The notes below the pieces were generated by a model. It ran no database searches. It saw only the letters and a program-made list of their open reading frames with translations, and was not told the origin of the DNA. A stretch of DNA of 64,000 bases from Oncomelania hupensis (taxonomy: Eukaryota; Mollusca; Gastropoda; Littorinimorpha; Pomatiopsidae), in contig CM072526.1 of assembly GCA_036898135.1 (NCBI GenBank), forward strand, positions 56,089,108-56,153,107, written 5' to 3'. Position numbers and translations under genes: made by a program. Shown here one piece after another: positions 26,601-41,422 of the stretch (position 1 is the first letter of the stretch; the number at the start of each line of letters is the position of its first letter).

Positions 26601-29600
26601 ACTAGCAGCAATACTACTACAGGTTACAGGCTAGCAGCAATACTATTACAGGCTAGCAGCAATACTATTACAGGTTACAGGCTAGCAGCAATACTATTAC
26701 AGGTTACAGGCTAGCAGCAGTACTATTACAGGCTACAGGCTAGCAGCAATACTATTACAGGCTAGCAGCATTACTATTACAGGTTAGCAGCAATACTATT
26801 ACAGGTTACAGGCTAGCAGCAATACTATTACAGGTTACAGGCTAGCAGCAATACTATTACAGGTTACAGGCTAGCAGCAATACTATTACAGGTTAGAGGC
26901 TAGCAGCAATACTCTTACAGGCTAGCAGCAATACAATTACAGGCTAGCAGCAATACTTTTACAGGCTAGGAGCAATACTATTAAAGACTAGCAGCAACAC
27001 TATTACAGGCTAGCAGCAATATTATTACAGGTTACAGGCTGGCAGCAATACTATTACAGGTTACAGGCTAGCTGCAATACCATTACAGGTTACAGGCTAG
27101 CAGCAATAATATTACAGGTTACAGGCTAGGAGCAATACTATTACAGGTTACAGGCTAGCAGCAATATTTTTTTACAGGTTACAGGCTAGCAGCAATACTA
27201 TTACAGGTTACAGGCTAGCAGCAATACTATTGCAGGCTAGCAGCAATACTATTAAGTTAGCAGCAATAATATTACATCCTAGCAGCAATACTATTACAGG
27301 TTACAGGCTAGCAGCAATACTATTACATGTTACAGGCTAGCAGCAATACTATAACAGGTTACAGGCTAGCAGCAATACTATTACAGGTTACAGGCTAGCA
27401 GCAATACTATTACAGGTTAGCAGTAATACTATTACAGGTTACAGGATAGCAGCAATACTATTACAGGTTACAGGCGAGCAGCAATATTATTACAGGTTAC
27501 AGGCTAGCAGCAATATTATTTAAGCCTAGCAGCATTACTATTACAGGTTACAGGCTAGCAGCAATACTATTACAGGTTACAGGCTAGCAGCAATACTATT
27601 ACAGGTCACAGGCTAGCAGCAATTTTATTACAGGTTAGAAGCTAGCAGCAATACTATTACAGGTTACAGGCTAGCAGCGTTACTATTGCAGGTTCCAGTC
27701 TAGCAGCAAAACTACTACAGGTCACAGGCTAGCAGCAATACTATTACAGGCTAGCAGCATTACTATTACAGGTCACAGGCAAGCAGCAATACTATTACAG
27801 GTTACAGGCTAGCAGCAATACTATTACAGGTTACAGGCTAGAAGCGCTACTATTGCAGGTTACAGGCTAGCAGCAATACTATTACAGGTTACAGGCTAGC
27901 AGCAATACTCTTACAGGTTACACGCTAGCAGCAATAATATTACAGGTTACAGGCTAGCAGCTTTACTATTACAGGCTAGCAGCAATACTATTACAGGTTA
28001 CAGGCTAGCAGCAATACTATTACAGGTTACAGGCTAGCAGCAATACTATTACAGGTTACAGGCTAGCAGCAATACTATTACAGGTTACAGGCTAGCAGCA
28101 AAATTTTTACAGGCTAGCAGCAATATTATTACAGGTTACAGGCTAGCAGCAATACTATTACAGGTTACATTCTAGCAGCAATACTATTACAGGTTACAGG
28201 CTAGCAGCAATACTATTACAGGTTACAGGCTAGCAGCAATACTATTACAGGTTACAGGCTAACAGCAATACTACTATAGGTTACAGGCTAGCAGCCATAC
28301 TATTAACGGCTAGCAGCAAGACTATCACAGGTTCGAGGCAAGCAGCAATACTTTTACAGGTTACAGGCTAGCAGCAATACTATTACAGGCTAGCAGCAAT
28401 ACTATTACTGGTTACAGGCTAGCAGCAATACTATTACAAGTTACAGACTAGCAGCAATACTATTACAGGTTACAGGCTAGCAGCAATACTATTAAAGGTT
28501 ACAGGATAGCAGAAATACTATTACAGGTTACAGGGTAGCAGCAATACTATTACAGGCTAGCAGCAATACTATTACAGGTAACAGGCTAGCAGCAATACTA
28601 TTACAGGTTACAGGCTAGCAGCAATACTATTACAGGTTACAAGCTAGCAGCAATATTATTACAAGATAGCAGCAATACCTTTACAGGATACAGGCTAGCA
28701 GCAATACTATTAAAGGTTACAGGCTAGCAGCAATACTATTACAGGTTACAGGCTAGCAGCAATACTATTACAGGTTACAGGCTAGCAGCAATACTATTAC
28801 AGGTTACAGGCTAGCAGCAATACTATTACAGGCTAGCAGCAATTATATTACAGGTTACAGGCTAGCAGCAATATTATTACAGGTTACAGGCTAGAAGCAA
28901 TACTATTACAGGTTACAGGTAGCAGCAATACTATTACAGGTTACAGGATAGCAGCAATACTATTACAGGTTTTAAACTAGCAGCAATATTACTACAGGTT
29001 ACAGGCTAGCAGCAATATTATTACAGGCTAGCAGCAATAGTATTACAGGTCACAGGCTAGCAGCAATACTATTACAGGTTACAGGCTAGCAGCAATACTA
29101 TTACAGGTTACAGGCTAGCAGTAATACTATTACAGGTCACAGGCTAGCAGCAATACTATTACAGGTTACAGGCTAGCAGCAATACTATTACAGGTTAAAG
29201 GCTAGCAGCGTTACTATTGCAGGTTACAGGCTAGCAGCAATACTATTACAGGTTACAGGCTAGCAGCAATACTATTACAGGTTTTAAACTAGCAGCAATA
29301 TTATTACAGGTTACAGGCTAGCAGCAATATTAATACAGGCTAGCAGCAATACTATTACAGGTCACAGGCTAGCAGCAATACTATTACAGGTTACAGGCTT
29401 GCAGCAATACTATTACAGGTTACAGGCTAGCAGCGTTACTATTGCAGGATATAGGCTAGCAGCAATACTATTACAGGTTACAGGCTAGCAGCAATACTAT
29501 TACAAGTTACAGGCTAGCAGCAATACTATCACAGGTTACAGGCTAGCAGCAATACTATTACAGGCTAGCAGCAATACTATTACAGGTTACAGGCTAGCAG

Positions 29601-32600
29601 CAATACTATTACAGGTTACAAGCTAGCAGCAATACTATTACAGGTTACAGGCTAGCAGCAATACTATTACAGGTTACAGGCTAGCAGCAATACTACTACA
29701 GGCTAGCAGCAATACTATTACAGGTTACAGGCTAGCAGCAATACTATTACAGGTTACATTCTAGCAGCAATACTATCACAGGTTACAGGCTAGCAGCAAT
29801 ATTATTAAAGCCTAGCAGCAATACTATTACAGGTTACAGGCTAGCAGCAATACTATTACAGGTTACAGGCTAGCAGCAATATTATTACAGGTTACAGGCT
29901 AGCAGCAATATTATTACAGGTTACAGGCTAGCAGCAATACTATTACAGGTTACAGGCTAGCAGCAATATTATTAAAGCCTAGCAGCAATACTATTACAGG
30001 TTACAGGCTAGGAGCAATACTATTACAGGTTACAGGCTAGCAGCAATACTATTACAGGTTACAGGCTAGCAGCAATACTATTACAGGTTTAAACTAGCAG
30101 CAATTATTACAGTTACAGGCTAGCAGCAATATTAAGGTACAGGCTAGCAGCAATACTATTACAGGTTACAGGCTAGCAGCAATACTATTACAGGTTACAG
30201 GCTAGCAGCGTTACTATTGCAGGATATAGGCTAGCAGCAATACTATTACAGGTTACAGGCTAGCAGCAATACTATTACAAGTTACAGGCTAGCAGCAATA
30301 CTATCACAGGTTACAGGCTAGCAGCAATATTATTACAGGCTAGCAGCAATACTATTACAGGTTACAGGCTAGCAGCAATACTATTACAGGTTACAAGCTA
30401 GCAGCAATACTATTACAGGTTACAGACTAGCAGCAATACTATTATAGGTTACAGGCTAGCAGCATTACTACTACAGGCTAGCAGCAATACTATTACAGGT
30501 TACAGGATAGCAGCAATACTATTACAGGTTACATTCTAGCAGCAATACTATCACAGGTTACAGGCTAGCAGCAATATTATTAAAGCCTAGCAGCAATACT
30601 ATTACAGGTTACAGGCTAGGAGCAATACTATTACAGGTTACAGGCTAGCAGCAATACTATTACAGGTTGTTTGCTAGCAGCAACACTATTACAGGCTAGC
30701 AGCAATACTATTACAGGTTACAAGCTAGCAGCATTACCAATACAGGTTACAGGCTAGCAGCAATACTATTACAGGTTACAGGCTAGCAGCAATACTATTA
30801 CAGGTTACAGGCTAGCAGCAATACTATTACAGGCTAGCAGCAATACTATTACAGGTTACAGGCTAGCAGCAATACTATTACAGGTTACAGGTTAGCAGCA
30901 ATACCATCACAGGTTACAGGTTAGCAGCAATACTATTACAGGTTACAGGCTAGCAGAATAACTACTATAGGTTTCAGGCTAGGAGCATTACTATTACAGG
31001 CTAGCAGCATTACTATTACAGGTTACAGGCTAGCAGCAATACTATTACAGGTTACAGGCTAGCAGCAATACTATTACATGTTACAGTCTAGCAGCGTTAC
31101 TATTGCAGATTACAGGCTAGCAGCAATGCTATTACAGGTTACAGGCTAACAGCAATACTTCTACAGGTTACAGGCTAGCAGCAAAACTATTACAAATTAC
31201 AGGCTAGCAGCAATACTATTACAGGCTAGCAGCAATACTATTACAGGTTAAAGGCTAGCAGCAATACTATTACAGACTAGCAGCAATACTATTACAGGTT
31301 ACAGGCTAGCAGCAATACTATTACAGGTTACAGGCTAGCAGCAATACTATTACAGGTTACAGGCTAGCAGCAATACTATTACAGGTTACAGGCTAGCAGC
31401 AATACTATTACAGGTTACAGGCTAGCAGCAATACTATTACAGGTTACAGGCTAGCAGCAATACTAGTACAGATTACAGGCTAGCAGCAATACTATTACAG
31501 GTTACAGTCTAGCAGCAATACTACTACAGGTTACAGGCTAGCAGCAATACTATTACAGGCTAGCAGCAATACTATTACAGGTTACAGGCTAGCAGCAATA
31601 CTATTACAGGTTACAGACTAGCAGCAATACTATTACAGGTTACAGGCTAGCAGCAATACTATTACAGGTTACAGGCTAGCAGCAGTACTATTACAGGCTA
31701 CAGGCTAGCAGCAATACTATTACAGGCTAGCAGCATTACTATTACAGGTTAGCAGCAATACTATTACATGTTACAGTCTAGCAGCGTTACTATAGCAGAT
31801 TACAGGCTAGCAGCAATGCTATTACAGGTTACAGGCTAACAGCAATACTTCTACAGGTTACAGGCTAGCAGCAAAACTATTACAAACTACAGGCTAGCAG
31901 CAATACTATTACAGGCTAGCAGCAATACTATTACAGGTTACAATACTATTACAGACTAGCAGCAATAATATTACAGGTTACAGGCTAGCAGCAATACTAT
32001 TACAGGTTACAGGCTAGCAGCAATACTATTACAGGTTACAGGCTAGCAGCAATACTATTACAGGTTACAGGCTAGCAGCAAAAGTTTTACAAGCTAGCAG
32101 CAATATTATTACAGGTTACAGGCTAGCAGCAATACTATTACAGGTTACAGGCTAGCAGCAATACTATTACAGGTTACAGGCTAGCAGCAATACTATTACA
32201 GATTACAGGCTAGCAGCAATACTATTACAGGTTACAGGCTAGCAGCAATACTACTACAGGTTACAGGCTAGCAGCAATACTACTAGCAGCAATACTACTA
32301 CAGGTTACAGGCTAGCAGCAATACTATTACAGGCTAGCAGCAATACTATTACAGGTTACAGGCTAGCAGCAATACTATTACAGGTTAGAGGCTAGCAGCA
32401 GTACTATTACAGGCTACAGGCTAGCAGCAATACTATTACAGGCTAGCAGCATTACTATTACAGGTTAGCAGCAATACTATTACAGGTTACAGGCTAGCAG
32501 CAATACTATTACAGGTTACAGGCTAGCAGCAATACTATTACAGGTTACAGGCTAGCAGCAATACTATTACAGGTTACAGGCTAGCAGCAATACTCTTACA

Positions 32601-35600
32601 GGCTAGCAGCAATACAATTACAGGCTAGCAGCAATACTTTTACAGGCTAGGAGCAATACTATTAAAGACTAGCAGCAACACTATTACAGGCTAGCAGCAA
32701 TATTATTACAGGTTACAGGCTGGCAGCAATACTATTACAGGTTACAGGCTAGCTGCAATACCATTACAGGTTACAGGCTAGCAGCAATAATATTACAGGT
32801 TACAGGCTAGGAGCAATACTATTACAGGTTACAGGCTAGCAGCAATATTTTTTTACAGGTTACAGGCTAGCAGCAATACTATTACAGGTTACAGGCTAGC
32901 AGCAATACTATTAAGTTAGCAGCAATAATATTACATCCTAGCAGCAATACTATTACAGGTTACAGGCTAGCAGCAATACTATTACATGTTACAGGCTAGC
33001 AGCAATACTATAACAGGTTACAGGCTAGCAGCAATACTATTACAGGTTACAGGCTAGCAGCAATACTATTACAGGTTACAGGCTAGCACCAATACTATTG
33101 CAGGCTAGCAGTAATACTATTACAGGTTACAGGATAGCAGCAATACTATTACAGGTTACAGGCGAGCAGCAATATTATTACAGGTTACAGGCTAGCAGCA
33201 ATATTATTTAAGCCTAGCAGCATTACTATTACAGGTTACAGGCTAGCAGCAATACTATTACAGGTTACAGGCTAGCAGCAATACTATTACAGGTCACAGG
33301 CTAGCAGCAATTTTATTACAGGTTAGAAGCTAGCAGCAATACTATTACAGGTTACAGGCTAGCAGCGTTACTATTGCAGGTTCCAGTCTAGCAGCAAAAC
33401 TACTACAGGTCACAGGCTAGCAGCAATACTATAACAGGCTAGCAGCATTACTATTACAGGTCACAGTTAAGCAGCAATACTATTACAGGTTACAGGCTAG
33501 CAGCAATAATATTACAGGTTACAGGCTAGAAGCGTTACTATTGCAGGTTACAGGCTAGCAGCAATACTATTACAGGTTACAGGCTAGCAGCAATACTCTT
33601 ACAGGTTACACGCTAGCAGCAATAATATTACAGGTTACAGGCTAGCAGCTTTACTATTACAGGCTAGCAGCAATACTATTACAGGTTACAGGCTAGCAGC
33701 AATACTATTACAGGTTACAGGCTAGCAGCAATACTATTACAGGTTACAGGCTAGCAGCAATACTATTACAGGTTACAGGCTAGCAGCAAAATTTTTACAG
33801 GCTAGCAGCAATATTATTACAGGTTACAGGCTAGCAGCAATACTATTACAGGTTACATTCTAGCAGCAATACTATTACAGGTTACAGGCTAGCAGCAATA
33901 CTATTACAGGTTACAGGCTAGCAGCAATACTATTACAGGTTACAGGCTAACAGCAATACTACTATAGGTTACAGGCTAGCAGCAATACTATTAACGGCTA
34001 GCAGCAAAACTATCACAGGTTCGAGGCAAGCAGCAATACTTTTACAGGTTACAGGCTAGCAGCAATACTATTACAGGCTAGCAGCAATACTATTACTGGT
34101 TACAGGCTAGCAGCAATACTATTACAAGTTACAGACTAGCAGCAATACTATTACAGGTTACAGGCTAGCAGCAATACTATTAAAGGTTACAGGATAGCAG
34201 AAATACTATTACAGGTTACAGGGTAGCAGCAATACTATTACAGGCTAGCAGCAATACTATTACAGGTAACAGGCTAGCAGCAATACTATTACAGGTTACA
34301 GGCTAGCAGCAATACTATTACAGGCTAGCAGCAATACTATTACAGGCTATCAGCAATACTATTACAGGCTAGCAGCAATACTATTAAAGGCTAGCAGCAA
34401 TACTATTACAGGCTAGCAGCAATACTATTACAGGTTACAGGCTAGCAGCAATACTATTACAGGTTACAGGCTAGCAGCACTACTATTACAGGTTACAGGC
34501 TAGCAGCAATACTATTACAGGTTGCAGGCTAGCAGCAATATTATTACAGGCTAGCAGCAATACTATTACAGGTAACAGGCTAGCAGCAATACTATTACAG
34601 GTTACAGGCTAGCAGCAATACTATTACAGGTTACAGGCTAGCAGCAATACTATTACAGGTTACAGGCTAGCAGCAATACTATTACAGGCTAGCAGCAATA
34701 CAATTACAGGCTAGCAGCAATACTATTACAGGCTAGGAGCAATACTATTAAAGACTAGCAGCAATACTATTACAGGCTAGCAGCGATAATATTAAAGGCT
34801 AGCAGCAATACTATTACAGGCTAGCAGCAATACTATTACAGGTTACAGGCTAGAAGCAATACTTTTACAGGTTACAGGCTAGCAGCAATACTATCACAGG
34901 TTACAGGCTAGCTGCAATACTATTACAGGTTACAGTCTAGCAGCAATACTATTACAGGTTACAGGCTAGCAGCAATACTATTACAGGTTACAGGCTAGCA
35001 GCAATATTATTACAAGCTAGCAGCAATACTAATACATGTTACAGGCTAGCAGCAATACTGTTACAGGTTACAGGCTAGCAGCAATACTATTACAGGTTAC
35101 AGGCTAGCAGCAATACTATTACAGGTTACAGTCTAGCAGCAATACTATTACAGGTTACAGGCTAGCAGCAATACTGCTACATGTTACAGGCTAGCAGCAA
35201 TACTATTACAGGCTAGCAGCAATACTATTACAGGTCACAGGTTAGCAGCAATACTATTACAGGTTACAGGCTAGCAGCAATACTATTACAGGCTAGCAGC
35301 AATAACATTACAGGTTACAGGCTAGCAGCAATACTATTACAGGTTACAGGCTAGAGGCAATAATATTACAGGTTACAGGCTAGCAGCAATACTATTACAG
35401 GTTACAGGCTAGCAGCAGTACTATTACAGGTTACAGGCTAGCAGCAATTCTATTACAGGTTACAGGCTAGCAGCAATACTATTACAGGTTACAAGCTAGC
35501 AGCAATATTATTAGAAGCTAGCAGCAATACTATTACAGGTTACAAGCTAGCAGCAAAATTTTTACAGGCTAGCAGCAATATAATTACAGGTTACAGGCTA

Positions 35601-38478
35601 GCAGCAATACTATTACAGGTTACAGGGTAGCAGCAATACTATTACAGGCTAGCAGCAATACTATTACAGGCTAGCAGCAATACTATTACAGGTTACAGGC
35701 TAGCAGCAATACTATTACAGGTTACAAGCTAGCAGCAATACTATTACAGGTTACAGGCTAGCAGCAATACTATTACATGTTACAGGCTAGCAGCAATACT
35801 ATTACAGGCTAGCAGCAAAACTATTACAGGTAACAGGCTAGCAGCAAAACTATTACAGGTTACATGCTAGCAGCAATACTATTACAGGCTAGCAGCAATA
35901 CTATTACAGGCTAGCAGCAATACTATTACAGGCTAGCAGCAATACTATTAAAGGCTAGCAGCAATACTATTACAGGTTACAGGCTAGCAGCAATAATATT
36001 ACAGGTTACAGGCTAGCAGCAATACTATTACAGGTTACAGGCTAGCTGCAATACTATTACAGGTTACAGGCTAGCAGCAATACTATTACAGGTTACAGGC
36101 TAGCAGCAATACTATTACAGGTTACAAGCTAGCAGCAATGTTATTACAAGCTAGCAGCAATACTTTTACAGGATACAGGCTAGCAGCAATACTATTAAAG
36201 GTTACAGGCTAGCAGCAATACTATTACAGGTTACAGGCTAGCAGTAATACTATTACAGGTCACAGGCTAGCAGCAATACTATTACAGGTTACAGGCTAGT
36301 AGCAATACTATTACAGGTTACAGGCTAGCAGCAATACTATTACAGGTTACAGGCTAGCAGCAATACTATTACAGGCTAGCAGCAATTACAGGCTAGCAGC
36401 AATATTATTACAGGTTACAGGCTAGAAGCAATACTATTACAGGTTACAAGCTAGCAGCAATACTATTACAGGTTACAGGCTAGCAGCAATACTATTACAG
36501 GTTTTAAACTAGCAGCAATATTACTACAGGTTACAGGCTAGCAGCAATATTATTACAGGCTAGCAGCAATAGTATTACAGGTCACAGGCTAGCAGCAATA
36601 CTATTACAGGTTACAGGCTAGCAGCAATACTATTACAGGTTACAGGCTAGCAGTAATACTATTACAGGTCACAGGCTAGCAGCAATACTATTACAGGTTA
36701 CAGGCTAGCAGCAATACTATTACAGGTTAAAGGCTAGCAGCGTTACTATTGCAGGTTACAGGCTAGCAGCAATACTATTACAGGTTACAGGCTAGCAGCA
36801 ATACTATTACAGGTTTTAAACTAGCAGCAATATTATTACAGGTTACAGGCTAGCAGCAATATTATTACAGGCTAGCAGCAATACTATTACAGGTCACAGG
36901 CTAGCAGCAATACTATTACAGGTTACAGGCTAGCAGCGTTACTATTGCAGGATATAGGCTAGCAGCAATACTATTACAGGTTACAGGCTAGCAGCAATAC
37001 TATTACAAGTTACAGGCTAGCAGCAATACTATCACAGGTTACAGGCTAGCAGCAATACTATTACAGGCTAGCAGCAATACTATTACAGGTTACAGGCTAG
37101 CAGCAATACTATTACAGGTTACAAGCTAGCAGCAATACTATTACAGGTTACAGGCTAGCAGCAATACTATTACAGGTTACAGGCTAGCAGCAATACTACT
37201 ACAGGCTAGCAGCAATACTATTACAGGTTACAGGCTAGCAGCAATACTATTACAGGTTACATTCTAGCAGCAATACTATCACAGGTTACAGGCTAGCAGC
37301 AATATTATTAAAGCCTAGCAGCAATACTATTACAGGTTACAGGCTAGGAGCAATACTATTACAGGTTACAGGCTAGCAGCAATACTATTACTTTGCTAGC
37401 AGCAACACTATTACAGGCTAGCAGCAATACTATTACAGGTTACAAGCTAGCAGCATTACCAATACAGGTTACAGGCTAGCAGCAATACTATTACAGGTTA
37501 CAGGCTAGCAGCAATACTATTACAGGTTACAGGCTAGCAGCAATACTATTACAGGCTAGCAGCAATACTATTACAGGTTACAGGCTAGCAGCAATACTAT
37601 TACAGGTTACAGGTTAGCAGCAATACCATCACAGGTTACAGGTTAGCAGCAATACTATTACAGGTTACAGGCTAGCAGAATAACTACTATAGGTTTCAGG
37701 CTAGGAGCATTACTATTACAGGCTAGCAGCAATACTATTACAGGTTACAGGCTAGCAGCAATACTATTACAGGTTACAGGCTAGCAGCAATACTATTACA
37801 TGTTACAGTCTAGCAGCGTTACTATTGCAGATTACAGGCTAGCAGCAATGCTATTACAGGTTACAGGCTAACAGCAATACTTCTACAGGTTGGCTAGCAG
37901 CTAAACTATTACAAACTACAGGCTAGCAGCAATACTATTACAGGCTAGCAGCAATACTATTACAGGTTAAAGGCTAGCAGCAATTCTATTACAGACTAGC
38001 AGCAATACTATTACAGGTTACAGGCTAGCAGCAATACTATTACAGGTTACAGGCTAGCAGCAATACTATTACAGGTTACAGGCTAGCAGCAATACTATTA
38101 CAGGTTACAGGCTAGCAGCAATACTATTACAGGTTACAGGCTAGCAGCAATACTATTACAGATTACAGGCTAGCAGCAATACTATTACAGGTTACAGGCT
38201 AGCAGCAATACTACTACAGGTTACAGGCTAGCAGCAATACTATTACAGGCTAGCAGCAATACTATTACAGGTTACAGGCTAGCAGCAATACTATTACAGG
38301 TTACAGACTAGCAGCAATACTATTACAGGTTACAGGCTAGCAGCAATACTATTACAGGTTACAGGCTAGCAACAGTACTATTACAGGCTACGGCTAGCAG
38401 CAATACTATTACAGGCTAGCAGCATTACTATTACAGGTTAGCAGCAATACTATTACAGGTTACAGGCTAGCAGCAATA
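23601..38478 (-). repeat. 29/22-bp satellite, minus-oriented array (14.9 kb)
   Basis: Reverse-complement units (GCTAGCAGCAATACTATTACAGGTTACAG). Orientation flips at a perfect 18-bp palindrome (CCTGTAATATATTACAGG, 23592-23609). The 29-bp unit holds two CCTGTAA heptamers; the 22-bp unit holds one. Rare variants recur in blocks: GGTTGTTTGC at 24864 and 30665, TCGAGGCAAG at 28333 and 34021, CTGGCAGC at 27039 and 32720. These give a higher-order period of about 5.7-5.8 kb. There are no protein-coding frames. Confidence 0.95.
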
Positions 38479-39000
38479 CGTCACGCTCATAAGATAATTG
38501 CCTAACTCAATTTTCCTAGTTTCGAGATAAACGATAAAAACATGTTATTTTTTAAACTGAAAATTCTTTAAAGATTTTTTTTGCATATATCTTCACAGAA
38601 TGAAGTTGCCAATGTATGTTGAAGCCAGTTTTGAGAAATGTGTGTGTTTGTTTGCCTGCAAACTGATTTAGGCAGAATGAGCACTAACAAAAGGTGAGAT
38701 AGGCAAGAAGTGAAACTTCAGATAGGCATAGGAAAGTTTTTAAAAGACAAAAACACAAGATAGGCAATACTGAATTTTTTTTTTTCATTTAATCAATAAC
38801 ATAAAGATAAACAAAAAACGTCATGTACTTGCAATGTCAACGGGAAAACATGACAAGCCTAAAGAAACAACACATAGTTTTTTTCATAAGCCTACACATA
38901 TTCTATGCGCTTGCAAACAAAATGTCAATAGAAAGAATCCTTTTTAATTTAATGTGATCTAACAAACTGTGATCTACTTGCAGCAGTGATGTATTACTTT

Positions 39001-39586
39001 CCTAGCCTATTCCTGTCCTATCCCGTAACTCGGAGGTCGTAGGAGCACCACAGATGATCGTTTAACCAGCGTACTTCATCTTTCCCTGTCTTCAGCAACC
39101 CTCATGGTTTGGCTCAGTGTCCAACCAGTCCATTCTCGAATGTTGTCCTCCCACCTCTTTTTCGGTCTCCCTCTTCTTCTACCTCCGTGCACTGTGCCTT
39201 GCAGGATAATCTTTGCAAGACCTGATGATTTGGTGACGCGGCCATGCCGGAGTTTCCGTTTTTTTACCACTGTGAGCAGGTCATTGTGTTGTCCAATGGC
39301 TTGTGAGACGGTCTGTCGGACTTCGTCGTTGGTGATGTGCTGGTGTAGGAAATGCCCAGAAGTCTTCTGTAGCACCTCATCTCCATGCTTTGTTTCTTCG
39401 TTGTAGATCTGCTGTGAGTGTCCATGTCTCGCAAGCGTATAGGAAGATGGAGATGACAAGAGAGCGCAGCAGTCTTACTTTGGAATGTAAACTGATGGTC
39501 CTGTCTTTCCAAATTGGCTTCAATCTCACCAGGGCAGCAGTTGTTTTAGCGATCCTGGAGAGGACTTCCTGTCGGGACCCATTATC
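39001..39586 (-). pseudogene. LINE 3' fragment nested in TIR element, copy 1
   Basis: Codes in broken frames for the C-terminal end of the same RT family as at 10-11.7 kb: NGSRQEVLSRIAKTTAAL, KDRTISLHSKVRLLRSL, then VVKKRKLRHGRV and GGRRRGRPKKRWEDNIREW. It is 5'-truncated. The flanks TATTACTTT at 38992-39000 and 39587-39595 are an identical 9-bp duplication, so it is an independent insertion. The interrupted host sequence (CTTGCAGCAGTGA.GTATTACTTTGTACTTGACT) also exists uninterrupted at about 39917. Confidence 0.85.
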
Positions 39587-40375
39587 TATTACTTTGTACT
39601 TGACTAAAGGCATCATAGAACACATCCTCTCCTCATAAAAAGACATAATACACAGACACATCTTCTGTGTGCTTGCAAAAAAAAAATTAAACACAAATAA
39701 TTATTGTTAATGTGGTCCAAACTAAAGGTGCAGTAAAGTGTGTACTTGATGTGACTGTTGGCATCTTATCACACTCCCCATTCCCTTACTTTTACCCTTG
39801 TAAAATGTTATTCATTTATTTACTTAACTCAAAGCATCATGGAACACTCGCTCTCCTCTTAAAGGTAATTATTAAACTTGCTTAATTAACTTCATCCATA
39901 CAACAGGTAATTCACTTGCAGCAGTGAAGTATTACTTTGTACTTGACTCAATGCATCATAGAACACTCCCTCTCCCCTCTCCTTCTACCTGCACCCAGGC
40001 ATAGAAAGTCTTTTCCGGACAGGACGTCTGTGTGCTTTGTAGAGGTCTATTCAGGGCTGCCATTTCAATCTTAGAGTGAAATGGAACGTTTCAAGTTCTT
40101 ACAAGACACTAATATCTGTTCCACTTGACCGGGGCTAAACCATGTTAGACGCTCAACGTGAAGCACCTGCAACATTTTTATTTCACATAAAGTGGCAATA
40201 ACTTCCTCGGGGTGATCTTCCAGTTGTGGCAAAGTGTGAAGTTGCAAATGGGTAAGCGGTACCGTAGTTGAGCTAAGCAGCTCAAGTCTGAGAGGGAAAA
40301 GCTCGAATTCCCACTGGCCCTAAACACTTTGATTCCTACTTCCTGCCCATGCACTTGTCTCTTGGGCAACTCTTC

Positions 40376-40790
40376 CGGGACAAAACTACTCATTGTGTGT
40401 GAGGTCTGTTGGATCAGCTTGGGAATATTGGATGCTTTCTGCCAAATGGTCACTGGGGCTTCCTATGATATTATTTGGCAATGTAGGCATTTTATATGTA
40501 TGGGTTTTGTTGATATTGTATAATGATGCTTGTATTCTATTTTGTTTTGTATACGGAGGTTCGATAAATTAGAGTACAGCCTCAGCGTCCCCTGCGTGGG
40601 ATGTCTTTATTGTAAAGTGACTGGCTGGTGGATTGCCTTCAGTGTTACCACTAGGGTTGTTTCGGCAGATCTTTTAAGCGGATCAGGGGTGAGTCCTCTC
40701 TCACTTCTCTGGTCCTGATTTGGCTCGGAAGAGTCTGCTGGACCTAAAGCAATAACCATGTAATGTATTGTTATGTCGTCTTCCTCATTT
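40376..40790 (-). mobile_element. Fragment of CATTA-ended element, copy 1
   Basis: Reverse complement resembles 6511-6910, from the CATTACATGGTTATTGCTTTAG end through CATCCCACGCAGGGGACG and CCAAGCTGATCCAACAGACC. A 71-codon frame next to it (40178-40453) is not conserved in the other family member and is not called as a gene. Confidence 0.7.
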
Positions 40791-41147
40791 AACGAGGAGG
40801 ACCCAGGCTGGTAGCTTCCCGCGCTTCATCGTCACAGTCGTGGGGATCTATGGACACATGCATATACAGGCGCAACTATAAATAAATATGCTCATATTTT
40901 ATGTAATATAAAACGAGAACAATCGTTAGCAATGCTAAATGGTAAATAGCCAAGTATTTTAACTTTATGTAACGTTTTTTTTTTACAGTCAGTCTGCCGT
41001 TTAAGACAAAATGCCTATCTCAGCTCTGTCTTAATTTGCAAATTGCCGATATCAATCGCTTCACATTGAAGATGATGCTTGGAACAGCATTTATAGCCAT
41101 TTTCCTACAGCACCTAAGAATAACAAGTTCTAAAATTGATTACTTAC

Positions 41148-41232
41148 CTTCGTCTTCTGATTGAAGTATGTTTTGCAACATCTCTGTTGCTTTTTCAGCC
41201 AAAATTTGTTCAATACGTTTGGGCGCCGCCAT
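41148..41232 (-). CDS. First coding exon of the TIR element (copy 1)
   Basis: ATG at 41232 in the context CAATATGGCGGCGCCC opens 28 codons plus one base. The peptide begins MAAPKRIEQILAEKA and continues in a Leu/Glu/Gln-rich helical pattern ending SEDE. It meets a perfect donor (GAAG|GTAAGT) at 41147. It lies 190 bp inside the terminal repeat, where a transposase or captured gene would start. No downstream exon could be recognised; the interior has been replaced by other insertions. Unknown function. Confidence 0.5.
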
Positions 41233-41422
41233 ATTGGCTGCAAAATGCCTATGTCAGGAATGAGATAGGCAATTTGGCATACGAAGCTGAGGCGACCGTT
41301 ACGATTTAGATAGAGACTTGTACTCTCTAGCACAGATGGCTTGTCTTCCCAGGGCTTTGTTTTTATCCCTACTGCACAACTGCCTAAGTCTGAAGTTAGG
41401 CATTTATGTTATGAGCGTGACG

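Noticed and set aside
38475..38478. TIR element as piggyBac or Mariner
   Set aside because: The flanking duplication is AATA rather than TTAA or TA alone, and the terminal sequence does not fit; the satellite context leaves some uncertainty about duplication length.
40178..40453. 91- and 71-codon frames in the TIR element (also 52848-53063)
   Set aside because: The frame is not preserved in the related sequence near 6.9 kb and lacks domain features.
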